A stretch of DNA of 64,000 nt, taken from positions 30,906 to 94,905 of the forward strand of contig CAIQJP010000146.1 in assembly GCA_903872155.1 (NCBI GenBank). Direction: 5' to 3'. Under the pieces are notes generated by a model. That model was not told where the DNA came from. It did no database searches and saw nothing but the letters and a program-made list of their open reading frames with translations. This DNA comes from an uncultured Actinomycetes bacterium (GTDB lineage Bacteria > Actinomycetota > Acidimicrobiia > Acidimicrobiales > Ilumatobacteraceae). Positions 1 to 8,519 of the stretch are shown here, piece after piece. Within the stretch, counting starts at the first letter, position 1; every line of letters begins with the position of its first letter. The translations under genes were made by a program, and so were the position numbers.

Positions 1-381
1 GATCGCTTCGGCAAGTTTTTGCAAGCCAAGCAAACAACGCAAAAAGCCATGATTTGATTCTTGGTTCCATCGCACATAGCCAGAACCGCGCCAACCGTTT
101 TGGCGCAAAGTGTCAAGTCCGCGGTGATAACCAATTCGGTAATACGCATAACGCTCAAGATTGTCTCGTCCTAAATCACCGATATTGGCCCAAGAGATCA
201 GTGAACGCGGGTGATGACTCACGACAGTTGCGACGGCTTCACGTCGAGATTCTGGGGCGACTGAAAGTGCCTGTGATAACTCATGGCGGATTGCTGGGTC
301 TTCCAGAGGGATCACGGTCGTCGGCGGTCCCTGTGGAGTCAAGCTGATGGGATTTTGCGAAGCTGGCGTGGGACTCGACAT
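1..381 (-). CDS. DUF3151 family protein, 3' end cut by window edge
   Basis: This reading frame is open to the left edge, giving the first 127 residues. The translation contains RYAYYRIGYHRGLDTLRQN, then RGSGYVRW and NHGFLRCLLGLQKLAEAI, which match my recollection of the actinobacterial DUF3151 family (Mycobacterium Rv0360c type, about 130-140 residues). Only the last few residues should be missing. The function of the family is unknown to me. The ATG at 381 is supported by a TACTCT hexamer exactly 6 nt upstream, predicting a leaderless mRNA. It diverges from the small membrane-protein gene that starts at 451. Confidence 0.85.
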   Translation of the reverse strand, partial: MSSPTPASQNPISLTPQGPPTTVIPLEDPAIRHELSQALSVAPESRREAVATVVSHHPRSLISWANIGDLGRDNLERYAYYRIGYHRGLDTLRQNGWRGSGYVRWNQESNHGFLRCLLGLQKLAEAI

Positions 382-387
382 GTCGTC

Positions 388-393
388 AGAGTA
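388..393 (-). promoter_or_regulatory. Leaderless-type -10 for the DUF3151 gene
   Basis: On the minus strand TACTCT (TAnnnT) is followed by 6 nt and the ATG at 381. No Shine-Dalgarno sequence lies between. This is the spacing seen at most unit starts in the window. Confidence 0.5.
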
Positions 394-438
394 TCGCCCA
401 TTGCCCAGGTATGCCCGATAGTGCTGCATCGAGTTGCG

Positions 439-444
439 TAGTCT
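439..444 (+). promoter_or_regulatory. Leaderless-type -10 for the gene at 451
   Basis: TAGTCT is followed by GAAGCC and the ATG at 451, so the predicted +1 falls at or next to the start codon. No clear -35 is visible. Confidence 0.5.
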
Positions 445-450
445 GAAGCC

Positions 451-759
451 ATGACCAGTCTTGTTTCATTCGGTGTGTGGGCTTTCGATGAGGCTCAGTT
501 GAAGAACTTCACGACATATGGTGCCCTCTTGCCGATCATTATCGGACTCATTATTTTTAAGTTTGCCGTGAGTGCAATGGTGCGCTCAATAGTGCTTATT
601 GTTGCGCTCGCCCTCGGGGTCTTGATTTATAGCCAACGCTCAGAAATTTCGAATTGCGTTGACAGCGCGAAAGCCAATGCTGAAGTCTCACTCGGCAAAG
701 TTCAGTGCAAGGTTCTGGGTTTCAAAATCAATCTTGATCTTCACGACCAAATTCCCTGA
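451..759 (+). CDS. Small membrane protein of unknown function
   Basis: 102 residues. There are two hydrophobic stretches: LLPIIIGLIIFKFAVSAM at about 27-44, and IVLIVALALGVLIY at about 47-60. A polar C-terminal part of about 40 residues follows, with two cysteines spaced like a disulfide pair (SNCVDSAKANAEVS, then VQCKVLGF). I do not recognise a named family. The start is supported by a TAnnnT hexamer 6 nt upstream. The 3' end overlaps the convergent hydrolase gene by 19 bp. Confidence 0.6.
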   Translation: MTSLVSFGVWAFDEAQLKNFTTYGALLPIIIGLIIFKFAVSAMVRSIVLIVALALGVLIYSQRSEISNCVDSAKANAEVSLGKVQCKVLGFKINLDLHDQIP

Positions 760-1574
760 GCAACTCGACGAATCAACGGTTGAATCAGCAGTTCAACGAA
801 TTCCTCTGGTGATCCAGAATGTGCGTTGTGATGCGCTCCTTCAATTTTGATTGAACGGCAATCGGGAAGATTGCCAAGAAGTTCGGCACTGGCTTGTAAA
901 TGGGGTTTTGAAAGTGACCCATATCCAGCCATCAGCGGTCCTCTCACGAGATTGATGTCCCAGGGTTTGGTGCGTCGGATATCGCCAAGTTCGCCAACGA
1001 GGGCTTCACCTTCGGAACGTCGCAGAGATTTTGTTGAATCTGGAAGCGACTCCCAACGTCGATGACCAATGAATCGTCGCATAAACGTTTCGGCTGCAAG
1101 TTCGGGATCATCGGCGACGGCTACCGCGGCGCTTCCACCTGAGTCTTTAGGCCACCATGGCTCCCAACTCATGGGGCTTTCGTAAATGACAAGTCCGGCG
1201 ATTGCATCAGGGAATTGCTGGGCGTACGACAAAGCCACGACTCCCCCAAAACTGTGTCCAACCAAAATCACTTGTTGATGAGCGGCAAATTGCTCAAGGA
1301 TTTCACCGAGGTCACCGACTTGTTCATCAACAGAAAAAGTTCCACGTTGTTCGACTGACTTTCCATATCCACGACGATCAAAAGTTATGACGTGATGTGT
1401 TGCACTCAAAAGACGGGCCATTCGAGCAAAGGCCGCCTGGCGGTCCATGCTTCCGTGAATGAGCACGATGACTGGACTCGGTGTGTCTTGAGTGATGTCT
1501 TGGGTGTTACGTCGATCGTGAAGTCGGACGCTCTCAATTACCTTGTTCCGACCCATACAAGTCCATCTTGGCAC
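741..1574 (-). CDS. Alpha/beta hydrolase
   Basis: 277 residues with an alpha/beta hydrolase fold. VIVLIHGSMDRQAAF supplies the oxyanion-hole HG motif, LVGHSFGGVVALSY carries the nucleophile Ser, and IEGAHHNAHSGSPEEF near the C-terminus carries the catalytic His. Substrate is unknown. The GTG at 1574 has an AGGA 5 nt upstream; an ATG at 1556 (MGRNKV) is an alternative start. It is transcribed divergently from the histidine phosphatase gene only 14 bp away and converges on the small membrane-protein gene. Confidence 0.8.
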   Translation of the reverse strand: MPRWTCMGRNKVIESVRLHDRRNTQDITQDTPSPVIVLIHGSMDRQAAFARMARLLSATHHVITFDRRGYGKSVEQRGTFSVDEQVGDLGEILEQFAAHQQVILVGHSFGGVVALSYAQQFPDAIAGLVIYESPMSWEPWWPKDSGGSAAVAVADDPELAAETFMRRFIGHRRWESLPDSTKSLRRSEGEALVGELGDIRRTKPWDINLVRGPLMAGYGSLSKPHLQASAELLGNLPDCRSIKIEGAHHNAHSGSPEEFVELLIQPLIRRVAQGIWS

Positions 1575-1577
1575 GCG

Positions 1578-1583
1578 TATCCT
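1578..1583 (+). promoter_or_regulatory. Putative leaderless -10 for the histidine phosphatase
   Basis: TATCCT lies 5 nt before the GTG at 1589 and 8 nt before the in-frame ATG at 1592. The spacing favours the GTG. Confidence 0.4.
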
Positions 1584-1588
1584 GAATA

Positions 1589-2212
1589 GTGATGGAAGTA
1601 CTACTGATTCGACACGCCATACCGATCCGACGCGAACTTGAAAGTGGTATCGCGAACCCCGAGTTAGCTGCTGAAGGTCTCAAGCAGGCCGACTTGATGG
1701 CTCAGTACCTAGCTTCTGAAAAACTTCATGCCATTTATGCGAGTCCGATGCAACGGGCCCAGCAGACTGCACAACCATTGGCCGCGGTACAGGGACTTGC
1801 CATCACGACAGTTGATGGTGTTGCCGAGTACGACAAAAACAGCAACCAATATGTACCTGTTGAAGAACTCAAGGCTAATAACGATCCGCGTTGGCAGGAA
1901 ATGTTGCGGGGTGAATGGACTTCAACAGATGAGACTGAAGAAGAATTCATCAAACGAACAGTGAGTTCAATTGAGGAAATCATTACGAACCATTCATCGC
2001 AGCGAGTTGCGATTGTGTGTCATGGTGGCGTCATTAACGCGTACATCTGTCATGTTTTAGGGCTCAAAAACCAACGTGGCTTTTTCTACCCCAACTACAC
2101 GTCAATTCATCGAATTGCCGCTGCGGGTAGCGGAGAACGCAGCATTGTCACGCTCAATGAAACCTCACACTTGCGCGGAACTGGATTGCCAATGGGGCTA
2201 TTTCAGAAATAA
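1589..2212 (+). CDS. Histidine phosphatase family protein
   Basis: 207 residues. The N-terminal LLIRHA motif holds the phospho-accepting His, YASPMQRAQQTAQPL is the second conserved arginine region, and VAIVCHGGVINAYICH carries the second catalytic His. This is the branch-1 phosphoglycerate mutase-like family; most members are small-molecule or protein phosphatases and the substrate cannot be told here. Two starts are adjacent (GTG at 1589, ATG at 1592). A second family member lies at 21920-22606, with a near-identical RAQQTAQPL segment. Confidence 0.85.
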   Translation: MMEVLLIRHAIPIRRELESGIANPELAAEGLKQADLMAQYLASEKLHAIYASPMQRAQQTAQPLAAVQGLAITTVDGVAEYDKNSNQYVPVEELKANNDPRWQEMLRGEWTSTDETEEEFIKRTVSSIEEIITNHSSQRVAIVCHGGVINAYICHVLGLKNQRGFFYPNYTSIHRIAAAGSGERSIVTLNETSHLRGTGLPMGLFQK

Positions 2213-2243
2213 TGATTGAACGACAAGGACGGAGACACAATCA

Positions 2244-3509
2244 ATGAGTTCATTACCTGATTTGTCAGTTGACGGCCTGATTCGTCACCTCAATGCTTCG
2301 GTATCGCCGGCACATTCGGTTGAGTATTCAGCATCTCGCCTGCTCGGTGCCGGGTTTGTCGAAACCTCTTTCGCAAGCCTCAATGAAGGCTTGCCGCCGC
2401 AGGGATTTATTGCTGATGCTGGAATTCTGTTGGCGTGGAAACTTCCTCAACAGGCAATTCGTCAGTTCCGTATTGTTGGAGCACATACTGATTCGCCGTG
2501 TCTGAAAGTGAAACCCCTTCCTGATTCTGGAGCATTTGGTTGGAAACAAATTGGCGTCGAGGTGTATGGCGGAATTTTGAACAATTCGTGGCTCGACCGC
2601 GATCTCGGATTAGCCGGACGGGTTGTGCTGAACGATGGCTCGGTACAGAACGTTCGCATCGATCAGGCCGTCGCCCGCATTCCACAACTGGCAATCCATC
2701 TAGATCGTGATGTGAATGACCGCGGTCTTGTTCTTGATCGGCAAGTTCATCTCTCGCCAATTTGGGGACTCGGTCAGTATCGACCAGGCGAATTCTCAGA
2801 ATTTCTCGCCGAACATCTGTCAGTGTCTGCGAGCGAGATTTCTTTTTGGGATATCGCCCTCTTTGATCTCACTCCGGCGTCGTTACTTGGACACGATCAA
2901 TCGCTTCTGGCGAGTGGTCGGTTAGACAATCAAGTGTCATGTTGGGCAGCAACTGAGGGATTGATGAGCACGAGCGCACATTCGGGCGACACCGCGTCCG
3001 TCATTGCTCTGTTTGATCATGAGGAAGTTGGTTCTGAAAGTACTCATGGGGCTGCAGGTCCCCGATTGGCTTGGTTGCTTGAAGCGTTGCATGTCGGCAC
3101 CAGAACCGAATTTCATGAGGCGTTGTCGCGATCACATTGCATTTCTGCCGACAATGCACATGCTGTACATCCCAATTATCCAGACCGCCATGAGCCCGCA
3201 CATCGACCATTACCGAATTTGGGACCTGTACTGAAGGTCAATGCCAATCAGCGTTACGCGACCAGTCCAGAATCGGCATCGATCTTCTTGCAGACGTGTG
3301 ATCTTGCTGGAGTACCTCATCAAGTGTTCGTGAGCAAAAACAGCATGCCGTGTGGATCGACAATTGGACCGATTACTTCAACCCAACTGGGTATTCCGAC
3401 GGTTGATGTTGGTGTGGCGCAACTCTCGATGCACTCAGCTCGCGAACTTTGTGGAGCCAACGACCCAGCGCTATTGGCGCGAGTCATCGCCCACTATTTC
3501 GCGGTGTAA
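2244..3509 (+). CDS. M18 family aminopeptidase
   Basis: 421 residues, the usual length for the M18 aspartyl-aminopeptidase family, which uses two metal ions to remove N-terminal (often acidic) residues from peptides in the cytoplasm. Metal and catalytic motifs are visible in order: VGAHTDSPCLKVKP, SGRLDNQVSCWA, FDHEEVGSESTHGA and SMHSARELCG. Preceded by a weak GGAG ribosome site. It follows the phosphatase by 31 bp and may share its transcript. It overlaps the convergent plsC gene by 16 bp. Confidence 0.9.
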   Translation: MSSLPDLSVDGLIRHLNASVSPAHSVEYSASRLLGAGFVETSFASLNEGLPPQGFIADAGILLAWKLPQQAIRQFRIVGAHTDSPCLKVKPLPDSGAFGWKQIGVEVYGGILNNSWLDRDLGLAGRVVLNDGSVQNVRIDQAVARIPQLAIHLDRDVNDRGLVLDRQVHLSPIWGLGQYRPGEFSEFLAEHLSVSASEISFWDIALFDLTPASLLGHDQSLLASGRLDNQVSCWAATEGLMSTSAHSGDTASVIALFDHEEVGSESTHGAAGPRLAWLLEALHVGTRTEFHEALSRSHCISADNAHAVHPNYPDRHEPAHRPLPNLGPVLKVNANQRYATSPESASIFLQTCDLAGVPHQVFVSKNSMPCGSTIGPITSTQLGIPTVDVGVAQLSMHSARELCGANDPALLARVIAHYFAV

Positions 3510-4180
3510 CCAGCTTTGATTTGTGCTTCATCAAAAAGTTTTTGCAGTTGCTCGTGTATTTGAGCGGTCACTTCTTTGACAGCAGTGCGCGGCATTCGTC
3601 CATCAACGGCGGCCGGAACTGGAATGGGCTTTCCAATAATCACCACGAGTTTTCTCGGGTAGATGAATTTTGCGCCTTTGCCCATTACTCGTTCACTACC
3701 ACCGATGCCGACGGGAATGATTGACACTCCAGCCTTGCAAGCGACGTACGCCGCACCATCCATTAATGGTTGAACGATCGGGCCAGATTTACGTTCGCCT
3801 TCGGGAAACAAAACTAAAGGTTCTCCTGATTTCAGAACTTGAATCGCCCGCAAAATTGCTTCTCGATCCGCACTACCGCGGGTCACGGGGAATGCTCCAA
3901 GCGCAGACAACATCCAATTCATCGGTTGGTGCTTCCACATTGAATCTTTGCCCATAAAGCGCATACGGCGACGAGTGCAACCGGACGCAATGGGTGTGTC
4001 GATATAGCTGCGGTGAATCGGAGCCAAAATGAATGGACCAGTTGTCGGGATGTTTTCTTGACCAGTCACGGTCATTCGGCAATATGTACGGCAAATTGTC
4101 ACGACGAGAAAACGAATGAACTGGTAAAAAGATCGACTTCCGAGGTCGTCTCCGGCCAATTTTGATTCGACGGCGCTCAT
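3494..4180 (-). CDS. plsC: 1-acyl-sn-glycerol-3-phosphate acyltransferase (PlsC family)
   Basis: 228 residues. The acyltransferase signature is complete: APIHRSYIDTP is the HX4D catalytic motif and LVLFPEGERKSG the glycerol-phosphate binding block. The family transfers acyl groups to lysophosphatidate in membrane phospholipid synthesis. The start overlaps the cmk stop as ATGA, indicating translational coupling in a guaB1-cmk-plsC unit. There is no clear transmembrane helix beyond a hydrophobic N-terminal segment, so peripheral membrane attachment is likely. Confidence 0.88.
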   Translation of the reverse strand: MSAVESKLAGDDLGSRSFYQFIRFLVVTICRTYCRMTVTGQENIPTTGPFILAPIHRSYIDTPIASGCTRRRMRFMGKDSMWKHQPMNWMLSALGAFPVTRGSADREAILRAIQVLKSGEPLVLFPEGERKSGPIVQPLMDGAAYVACKAGVSIIPVGIGGSERVMGKGAKFIYPRKLVVIIGKPIPVPAAVDGRMPRTAVKEVTAQIHEQLQKLFDEAQIKAGYTAK

Positions 4181-4827
4181 TTCAATCGCTCCCTGACTAG
4201 TTCAACGATTGAATTCACGATGTCATCAATCGTTCGGTTGCTGGTGTCGACGACAACAGAGTCGGCTGATTCCTGAAGTGGACTATCAGCTCGAGTCGAA
4301 TCCTTTAAATCTCTTTCGGCAATCGAGCGTTCGATCTCACCAATGTTCCCACCGGCTTCAGCGACCCGTCGTTCAGCACGTACACGGGGTGAAGCGGTGA
4401 GGTACACCTTAAGAACCGCGTCAGGAAACACGACAGTGCCAATGTCGCGACCTTCAATGACTCCCCCATTGTTGAGGTCACTCCATTCGCGTTGACGGTC
4501 GCGCATATTTGCGCGAACGAGCGAATTGGCGGCAACAGTACTGACAGCGTTCGTGACAGCCATCGATCGAATATCCGCGGTGACATCGGATCCGTTGGCG
4601 ACGACTGTGCCGTGCTCCATCACGAGGTTCATCGATTGAGCAATCGAACCTACGGCTATCTCGTCATGTGTATCTAGTCCAGAACTCAAAACCAAACTGG
4701 TCACCGCACGAAACATCGCTCCGGTGTCGAGGTACTTCAACTTCAGCGCCGTGGCAAGAGCTTTCGCAACAGTTGACTTACCAGCTCCCGCCGGGCCATC
4801 AATTGCTACGACAACATCTTTGCTCAT
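4177..4827 (-). CDS. cmk: Cytidylate kinase
   Basis: 216 residues from the ATG at 4827. It opens with VVVAIDGPAGAGKSTVAKAL, the P-loop of CMP kinase, followed by KYLDTGAMFRAVT and the GRDIGTVVFPDA motif that binds the nucleotide monophosphate. It phosphorylates CMP/dCMP with ATP. Much longer in-frame starts exist upstream but would lie inside guaB1 and add non-family sequence, so the internal ATG was chosen. The gene sits 7 bp after guaB1 and overlaps plsC by 4 bp. Confidence 0.92.
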   Translation of the reverse strand: MSKDVVVAIDGPAGAGKSTVAKALATALKLKYLDTGAMFRAVTSLVLSSGLDTHDEIAVGSIAQSMNLVMEHGTVVANGSDVTADIRSMAVTNAVSTVAANSLVRANMRDRQREWSDLNNGGVIEGRDIGTVVFPDAVLKVYLTASPRVRAERRVAEAGGNIGEIERSIAERDLKDSTRADSPLQESADSVVVDTSNRTIDDIVNSIVELVRERLK

Positions 4828-4834
4828 CAGAGAT

Positions 4835-6274
4835 TTACCAGCTTGTGCCGACTGGACGGCCTTCGTCGTAACCAGCTGACCCCTGGATGCCAACGACGGC
4901 TCGCTCACGGAATTCACTGACAGTCGCAGCACCCGCATATGTAAACGAACTGCGAACACCGGCAACGATCTGATCGATGATGTCTTCAACGCCAGGTCGT
5001 TCTGGATCGAGGTACATACGTGAAGTTGAGATGCCTTCTTCGAAGAGTTCTTTGCGTGCTCGATCAAAAAGACCTTCGCGGCGGGTGCGATTTCGCACTG
5101 CACGGTTGGACGCCATTCCAAAGTTCTCTTTGTACAAACGACCCTCAGGATCACGCATCGTGTCAGCGGCTGATTCGTATGTTCCGGCAAGCCATGAACC
5201 AAACATGACATTGCCAGCACCAGCAGCTAATGCCAAAGCCACGTCTCGCGGATAACGCACCCCACCGTCGGCCCACACTGATCCGCCCATACGTCGGGCT
5301 TCGTCTGAACATTCAAGAACCGCTGAGAACTGTGGACGACCAACGCCAGTCATCATGCGAGTGGTGCACATGGCGCCAGGTCCAACACCAACCTTGACGA
5401 TATTTGCTCCAGCGTTAATGAGATCGCGGGTACCACCCGCGGTCACAACATTGCCGGCAACAATGATTGCCTGTGGAGCAGCTTTGCGGGCCTGTTCAAC
5501 GGCGGTGATCATTCGCGTTTGATGACCATGCGCGGTATCAACGACCAAAACATCAACACCCATCGCATGAAGTTGTTTGGCTTTGACTGCAGGATCACCA
5601 TTAACTCCGATTGCGACTGCAGTCAGAAACTCTTTGTTCGTATTAAGCGCTGGTGTATACAAAGTTGAACGTAAGGCTCCGCGTCGAGTCACACAACCGA
5701 TTAATCGCCCTTCCTTGTTCGTGACAGGAGCAGCCGTTAAACGTTGATTAGATAGAGCGTGAAAAATCTCTTCGAGGTCTGTGCCTTCTTGAATACATAG
5801 CAATTCGGTGGACATCACGTTGTGCAACTGAGTAAAACGATCGTACCCACCGGCATCGGCTTCGGTGAAGATGCCGAGTGGTCGCTGTTCGTTGTCGGTC
5901 ACGATGACTACACCGTGCGCTCGTTTGTGAATCAGGCTCAGTGCTTCGCCGACTGTGTCGGTTGGAGCAAGAGTAATGGGCGTCTCATAAATCGGGTGGC
6001 GTGACTTCACGAACTTCACAACTGATTCGATGACATCAAGCGGAATATCTTGCGGAAGAACGACGAGCCCACCTCGACGAGATACGGTTTCGGCCATTCG
6101 TCGTCCAGCAACAGCTGTCATGTTGGCGACGACAAGAGGAATTGTCGTACCGATGTTGTCTGGGGTTGATAAGTCAACATCGAGACGCGACCCGACATTG
6201 GACATGCTCGGAACCATGAAAACGTCGTTGTACGTCAAGTCGTACGGCGGTGGTGTTTCGTTTAAAAATTTCAT
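4835..6274 (-). CDS. guaB1: GuaB1 family IMP dehydrogenase-related protein (probable GMP reductase)
   Basis: 479 residues starting MKFLNETPPPYDLTYNDVF, typical of actinobacterial GuaB1. Two CBS motifs occupy about residues 95-215, inside a TIM-barrel IMPDH/GMPR fold. The catalytic loop is GVGPGAMCTTRMMTG, with the nucleophile Cys; the phosphate/NAD region follows in ADGGVRYPRDVALAL. Mycobacterial GuaB1 has been reported to be a GMP reductase controlled through the CBS module, so purine salvage is more likely than de novo IMP oxidation. The ATG at 6274 was preferred to a TTG at 6280. First gene of guaB1-cmk-plsC. Confidence 0.88.
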   Translation of the reverse strand: MKFLNETPPPYDLTYNDVFMVPSMSNVGSRLDVDLSTPDNIGTTIPLVVANMTAVAGRRMAETVSRRGGLVVLPQDIPLDVIESVVKFVKSRHPIYETPITLAPTDTVGEALSLIHKRAHGVVIVTDNEQRPLGIFTEADAGGYDRFTQLHNVMSTELLCIQEGTDLEEIFHALSNQRLTAAPVTNKEGRLIGCVTRRGALRSTLYTPALNTNKEFLTAVAIGVNGDPAVKAKQLHAMGVDVLVVDTAHGHQTRMITAVEQARKAAPQAIIVAGNVVTAGGTRDLINAGANIVKVGVGPGAMCTTRMMTGVGRPQFSAVLECSDEARRMGGSVWADGGVRYPRDVALALAAGAGNVMFGSWLAGTYESAADTMRDPEGRLYKENFGMASNRAVRNRTRREGLFDRARKELFEEGISTSRMYLDPERPGVEDIIDQIVAGVRSSFTYAGAATVSEFRERAVVGIQGSAGYDEGRPVGTSW

Positions 6275-6328
6275 GGGCAAAAGCCAGCTCTCTGAGTGCG
6301 CGCCAATGGGCGGAATCAGGCTAGGCGG

Positions 6329-6334
6329 TATCTT
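6329..6334 (+). promoter_or_regulatory. Leaderless-type -10 for the hydrolase at 6342
   Basis: TATCTT is followed by 7 nt and the ATG at 6342. This supports the internal ATG as the true start. Confidence 0.45.
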
Positions 6335-6341
6335 GACCTAC

Positions 6342-7058
6342 ATGGGGCATCTTTCGTTAACGGGAAACACCGGATCCGTACCGGTCGTCTTGGTTCATGG
6401 CTGGGGCGGGTCATTTGCGTCCACATGGCGTTCGAGTGGGTTTGCTGACCTGCTGGAAGACTCGGGTCGGCAGGTGATTGGGGTTGACTTGTTGGGCCAC
6501 GGCATGGCGCCTAAACCCCATGACCCAGAGGCATATAGCGATTTGACTCAGCGAGTTCTGGACTCTCTTCCTACCGAACCTTGCGATCTGGTGGGGTTTT
6601 CGCTCGGAGCGATCACCTTGTTGCAACTGGCAATCAATCACCCAGACCGAGTGCGCAGCTTGGTGTTGGCCGGAATCGGACGCAACGTCATTGAACGTGA
6701 TGATTCTGGGTCACATGATGTGCTGGTACAGGCCTTAGAAGGAAAAGAATTTCCTGACAACAATCTTGCCCGCCTTTTCGTGCAATATGCCGAACAACCT
6801 GGCAACGACAAGATCGCGCTCACAGCGATTATGAAGCGTGACCGTGCTCCGTACACAACTGAACAATTAGCCAGGGTGACTTGCCCTGTCCTCGTTGCCA
6901 TTGGCGATCAGGACTTCGCTGGACCTGGAGACGGCTTGGTGAATTTGTTGCCAAATGCGCGTCTTGTTGTTTTGAAGAAATGTGATCATTTTGCAACGAC
7001 CGAGAATTTTGATTTCTTTGATGCTGCTTTAGGTTTCTTGGAAGCGTCTCCATCTTGA
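6342..7058 (+). CDS. Alpha/beta hydrolase
   Basis: 238 residues. VVLVHGWGGSFAST has the oxyanion HG, CDLVGFSLGAITLLQLA carries the nucleophile Ser, VLVAIGDQDFAG the acidic residue region and KKCDHFATTENF the catalytic His. Substrate unknown. An in-frame extension back to 6030 would lie antisense to guaB1 and encode non-family sequence, so the ATG at 6342 with its TAnnnT hexamer was chosen. The stop overlaps the next start as TTGA, so the gene is translationally coupled to the Sua5 gene. Confidence 0.82.
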   Translation: MGHLSLTGNTGSVPVVLVHGWGGSFASTWRSSGFADLLEDSGRQVIGVDLLGHGMAPKPHDPEAYSDLTQRVLDSLPTEPCDLVGFSLGAITLLQLAINHPDRVRSLVLAGIGRNVIERDDSGSHDVLVQALEGKEFPDNNLARLFVQYAEQPGNDKIALTAIMKRDRAPYTTEQLARVTCPVLVAIGDQDFAGPGDGLVNLLPNARLVVLKKCDHFATTENFDFFDAALGFLEASPS

Positions 7059-7987
7059 GTAAGCAAGTCATTGGTACCGATCTTGACCGCGCCATAGAAA
7101 TTTTGCGCAATGGTGGTCTGGTCGGTATGCCGACTGAAACTGTTTATGGATTAGCCGCCGACGCGTCTCAGAAAAATGCAGTTGCCAAAATATTTGCGGC
7201 GAAGGGTCGACCTAGTAATCATCCACTGATTGTCCATATTGCCGCAATAGAAATAGCACGGAAGTGGAGTTCGTTATGGCCACAAACTGCTGAATTGTTG
7301 GGAACAACATATTGGCCAGGACCATTATCGGTTGTTGTGAAGAAGGCTCCCGAAGTCCTTGAAGAGGTGACTGGTGGACATCAGACAGTGGCGCTTCGAG
7401 TTCCCGGTCATTTGATGGCGATTGAATTGCTCGCACGTTTTGGTGGCGGCCTCGCTGCACCATCGGCGAATAAGTTTGGAAAAGTCAGTCCGACGACTGC
7501 GCAACATGTCTGGGATGACCTCGGAACAAACGTTGACTACATCCTTGACGGAGGCCCGTGCACCATTGGCCTTGAATCAACCATCGTTGATTGTTCAACA
7601 GAAACTCCGATTGTTCTTCGTCCAGGTGGGATTTCTGCAGAAGACATTCACGCCATCGTTGAACTGGGCTTTGATGATGTCGGTATTAGTCGGGCTCCTG
7701 GCATGTTGCCGGCTCACTACGCACCAAATTGTGAAGTGATCTTGCTCGACGACTTATCAGAGGCGAATCGCCTGAGCCAATCTTTCGATCCGTCAACACT
7801 TCGAATGATTGATGCATCAATTGATCCACTTCGTTTTGCATCGTCAATGTATGCGCGACTACGGCAATGCGATGTTGATCAAATACGGAAAGTCTTGGTG
7901 ATTCTTCCAAAGCCGATGGGTATTGGGCTGGCGATTCGTGATCGGCTTACTAAAGCAGCTCACGGCTCGAAAAACCAATCTCATTGA
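7055..7987 (+). CDS. ywlC: L-threonylcarbamoyladenylate synthase (Sua5/YrdC/YwlC type)
   Basis: 310 residues, the two-domain Sua5 form. The YrdC domain (about 1-190) has GLVGMPTETVYGLAADA, KGRPSNHPLIVH, TVALRVPGH and SANKFGKVSPT; the linker APGMLPAHYAPNCEV leads into a C-terminal Sua5 domain. It makes threonylcarbamoyl-AMP for the t6A37 modification of ANN-decoding tRNAs. The start is TTG, overlapping the hydrolase stop as TTGA. The 3' end overlaps the convergent J-domain gene by 38 bp. Confidence 0.92.
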   Translation: MSKQVIGTDLDRAIEILRNGGLVGMPTETVYGLAADASQKNAVAKIFAAKGRPSNHPLIVHIAAIEIARKWSSLWPQTAELLGTTYWPGPLSVVVKKAPEVLEEVTGGHQTVALRVPGHLMAIELLARFGGGLAAPSANKFGKVSPTTAQHVWDDLGTNVDYILDGGPCTIGLESTIVDCSTETPIVLRPGGISAEDIHAIVELGFDDVGISRAPGMLPAHYAPNCEVILLDDLSEANRLSQSFDPSTLRMIDASIDPLRFASSMYARLRQCDVDQIRKVLVILPKPMGIGLAIRDRLTKAAHGSKNQSH

Positions 7988-8498
7988 TTGTCGCGACCCA
8001 CAGATCGCGAATTTCTTGAGCATCTGTGTCTTTGTCGAGTATGAAACTGATTGTTGACGAACCGGCATCGGGAACAATTTCTAAACGGCACCACGTCAGT
8101 GGTGGATCTTCCAGTTGCACCTCAAGTAGGTATGGCGGTTCATCAGAGCTGATATCGCCAAGTACTCTTGCGGCGAGTAGCAATACTTCATAGGCAACCG
8201 CCGGAAGTGCGTTGATCGTAAATGATGGTCGGTCTACGGAAAACCTTGTCATGACATCGCGAGCCGTCACAACGGGTTCAGATGTCTCAGTTTGGGTTGT
8301 TGATATCAACTTTGCTGATTGTTCACTATGACTCGCGATGATCGTGTCAAACGCGAGATTGATGAGCGCCATATATTGCGGATCACCTCCACGATCTGGG
8401 TGGAATTCGCGAGCAAGGACTCGACGCGCCGCAACGATTTCGCTGACTGACGACGAGTGAGTGACTCCAAGTAATTCGTAAAACGACTCATCGACCAT
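7950..8498 (-). CDS. J-domain (DnaJ-like) protein
   Basis: 182 residues. The first 60 form a J domain: SFYELLGVTHSSSVSEI, then REFHPDRGGD with the HPD tripeptide that stimulates Hsp70 ATPase, then an aliphatic helix. The remaining 120 residues contain no Gly/Phe or zinc-finger region, so this is a type III J protein whose C-terminal part may select a client; I do not recognise that part. It lies 21 bp downstream of the nitroreductase gene on the same strand. Confidence 0.82.
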   Translation of the reverse strand: MVDESFYELLGVTHSSSVSEIVAARRVLAREFHPDRGGDPQYMALINLAFDTIIASHSEQSAKLISTTQTETSEPVVTARDVMTRFSVDRPSFTINALPAVAYEVLLLAARVLGDISSDEPPYLLEVQLEDPPLTWCRLEIVPDAGSSTISFILDKDTDAQEIRDLWVATINEIGFSSRELL

Positions 8499-8519
8499 GA
8501 CGTTGAACTTTGAGCCGAT

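Noticed and set aside
54..347. 97-residue plus-strand reading frame
   Set aside because: Antisense to the DUF3151 gene, which is clearly the coding strand.
4828..5220. Long N-terminal extension of cmk
   Set aside because: It would overlap guaB1 entirely and encodes no family sequence; the ATG at 4827 gives the normal length.
6030..6341. N-terminal extension of the hydrolase at 6342
   Set aside because: Antisense to guaB1 and without family similarity; the TATCTT hexamer supports 6342.
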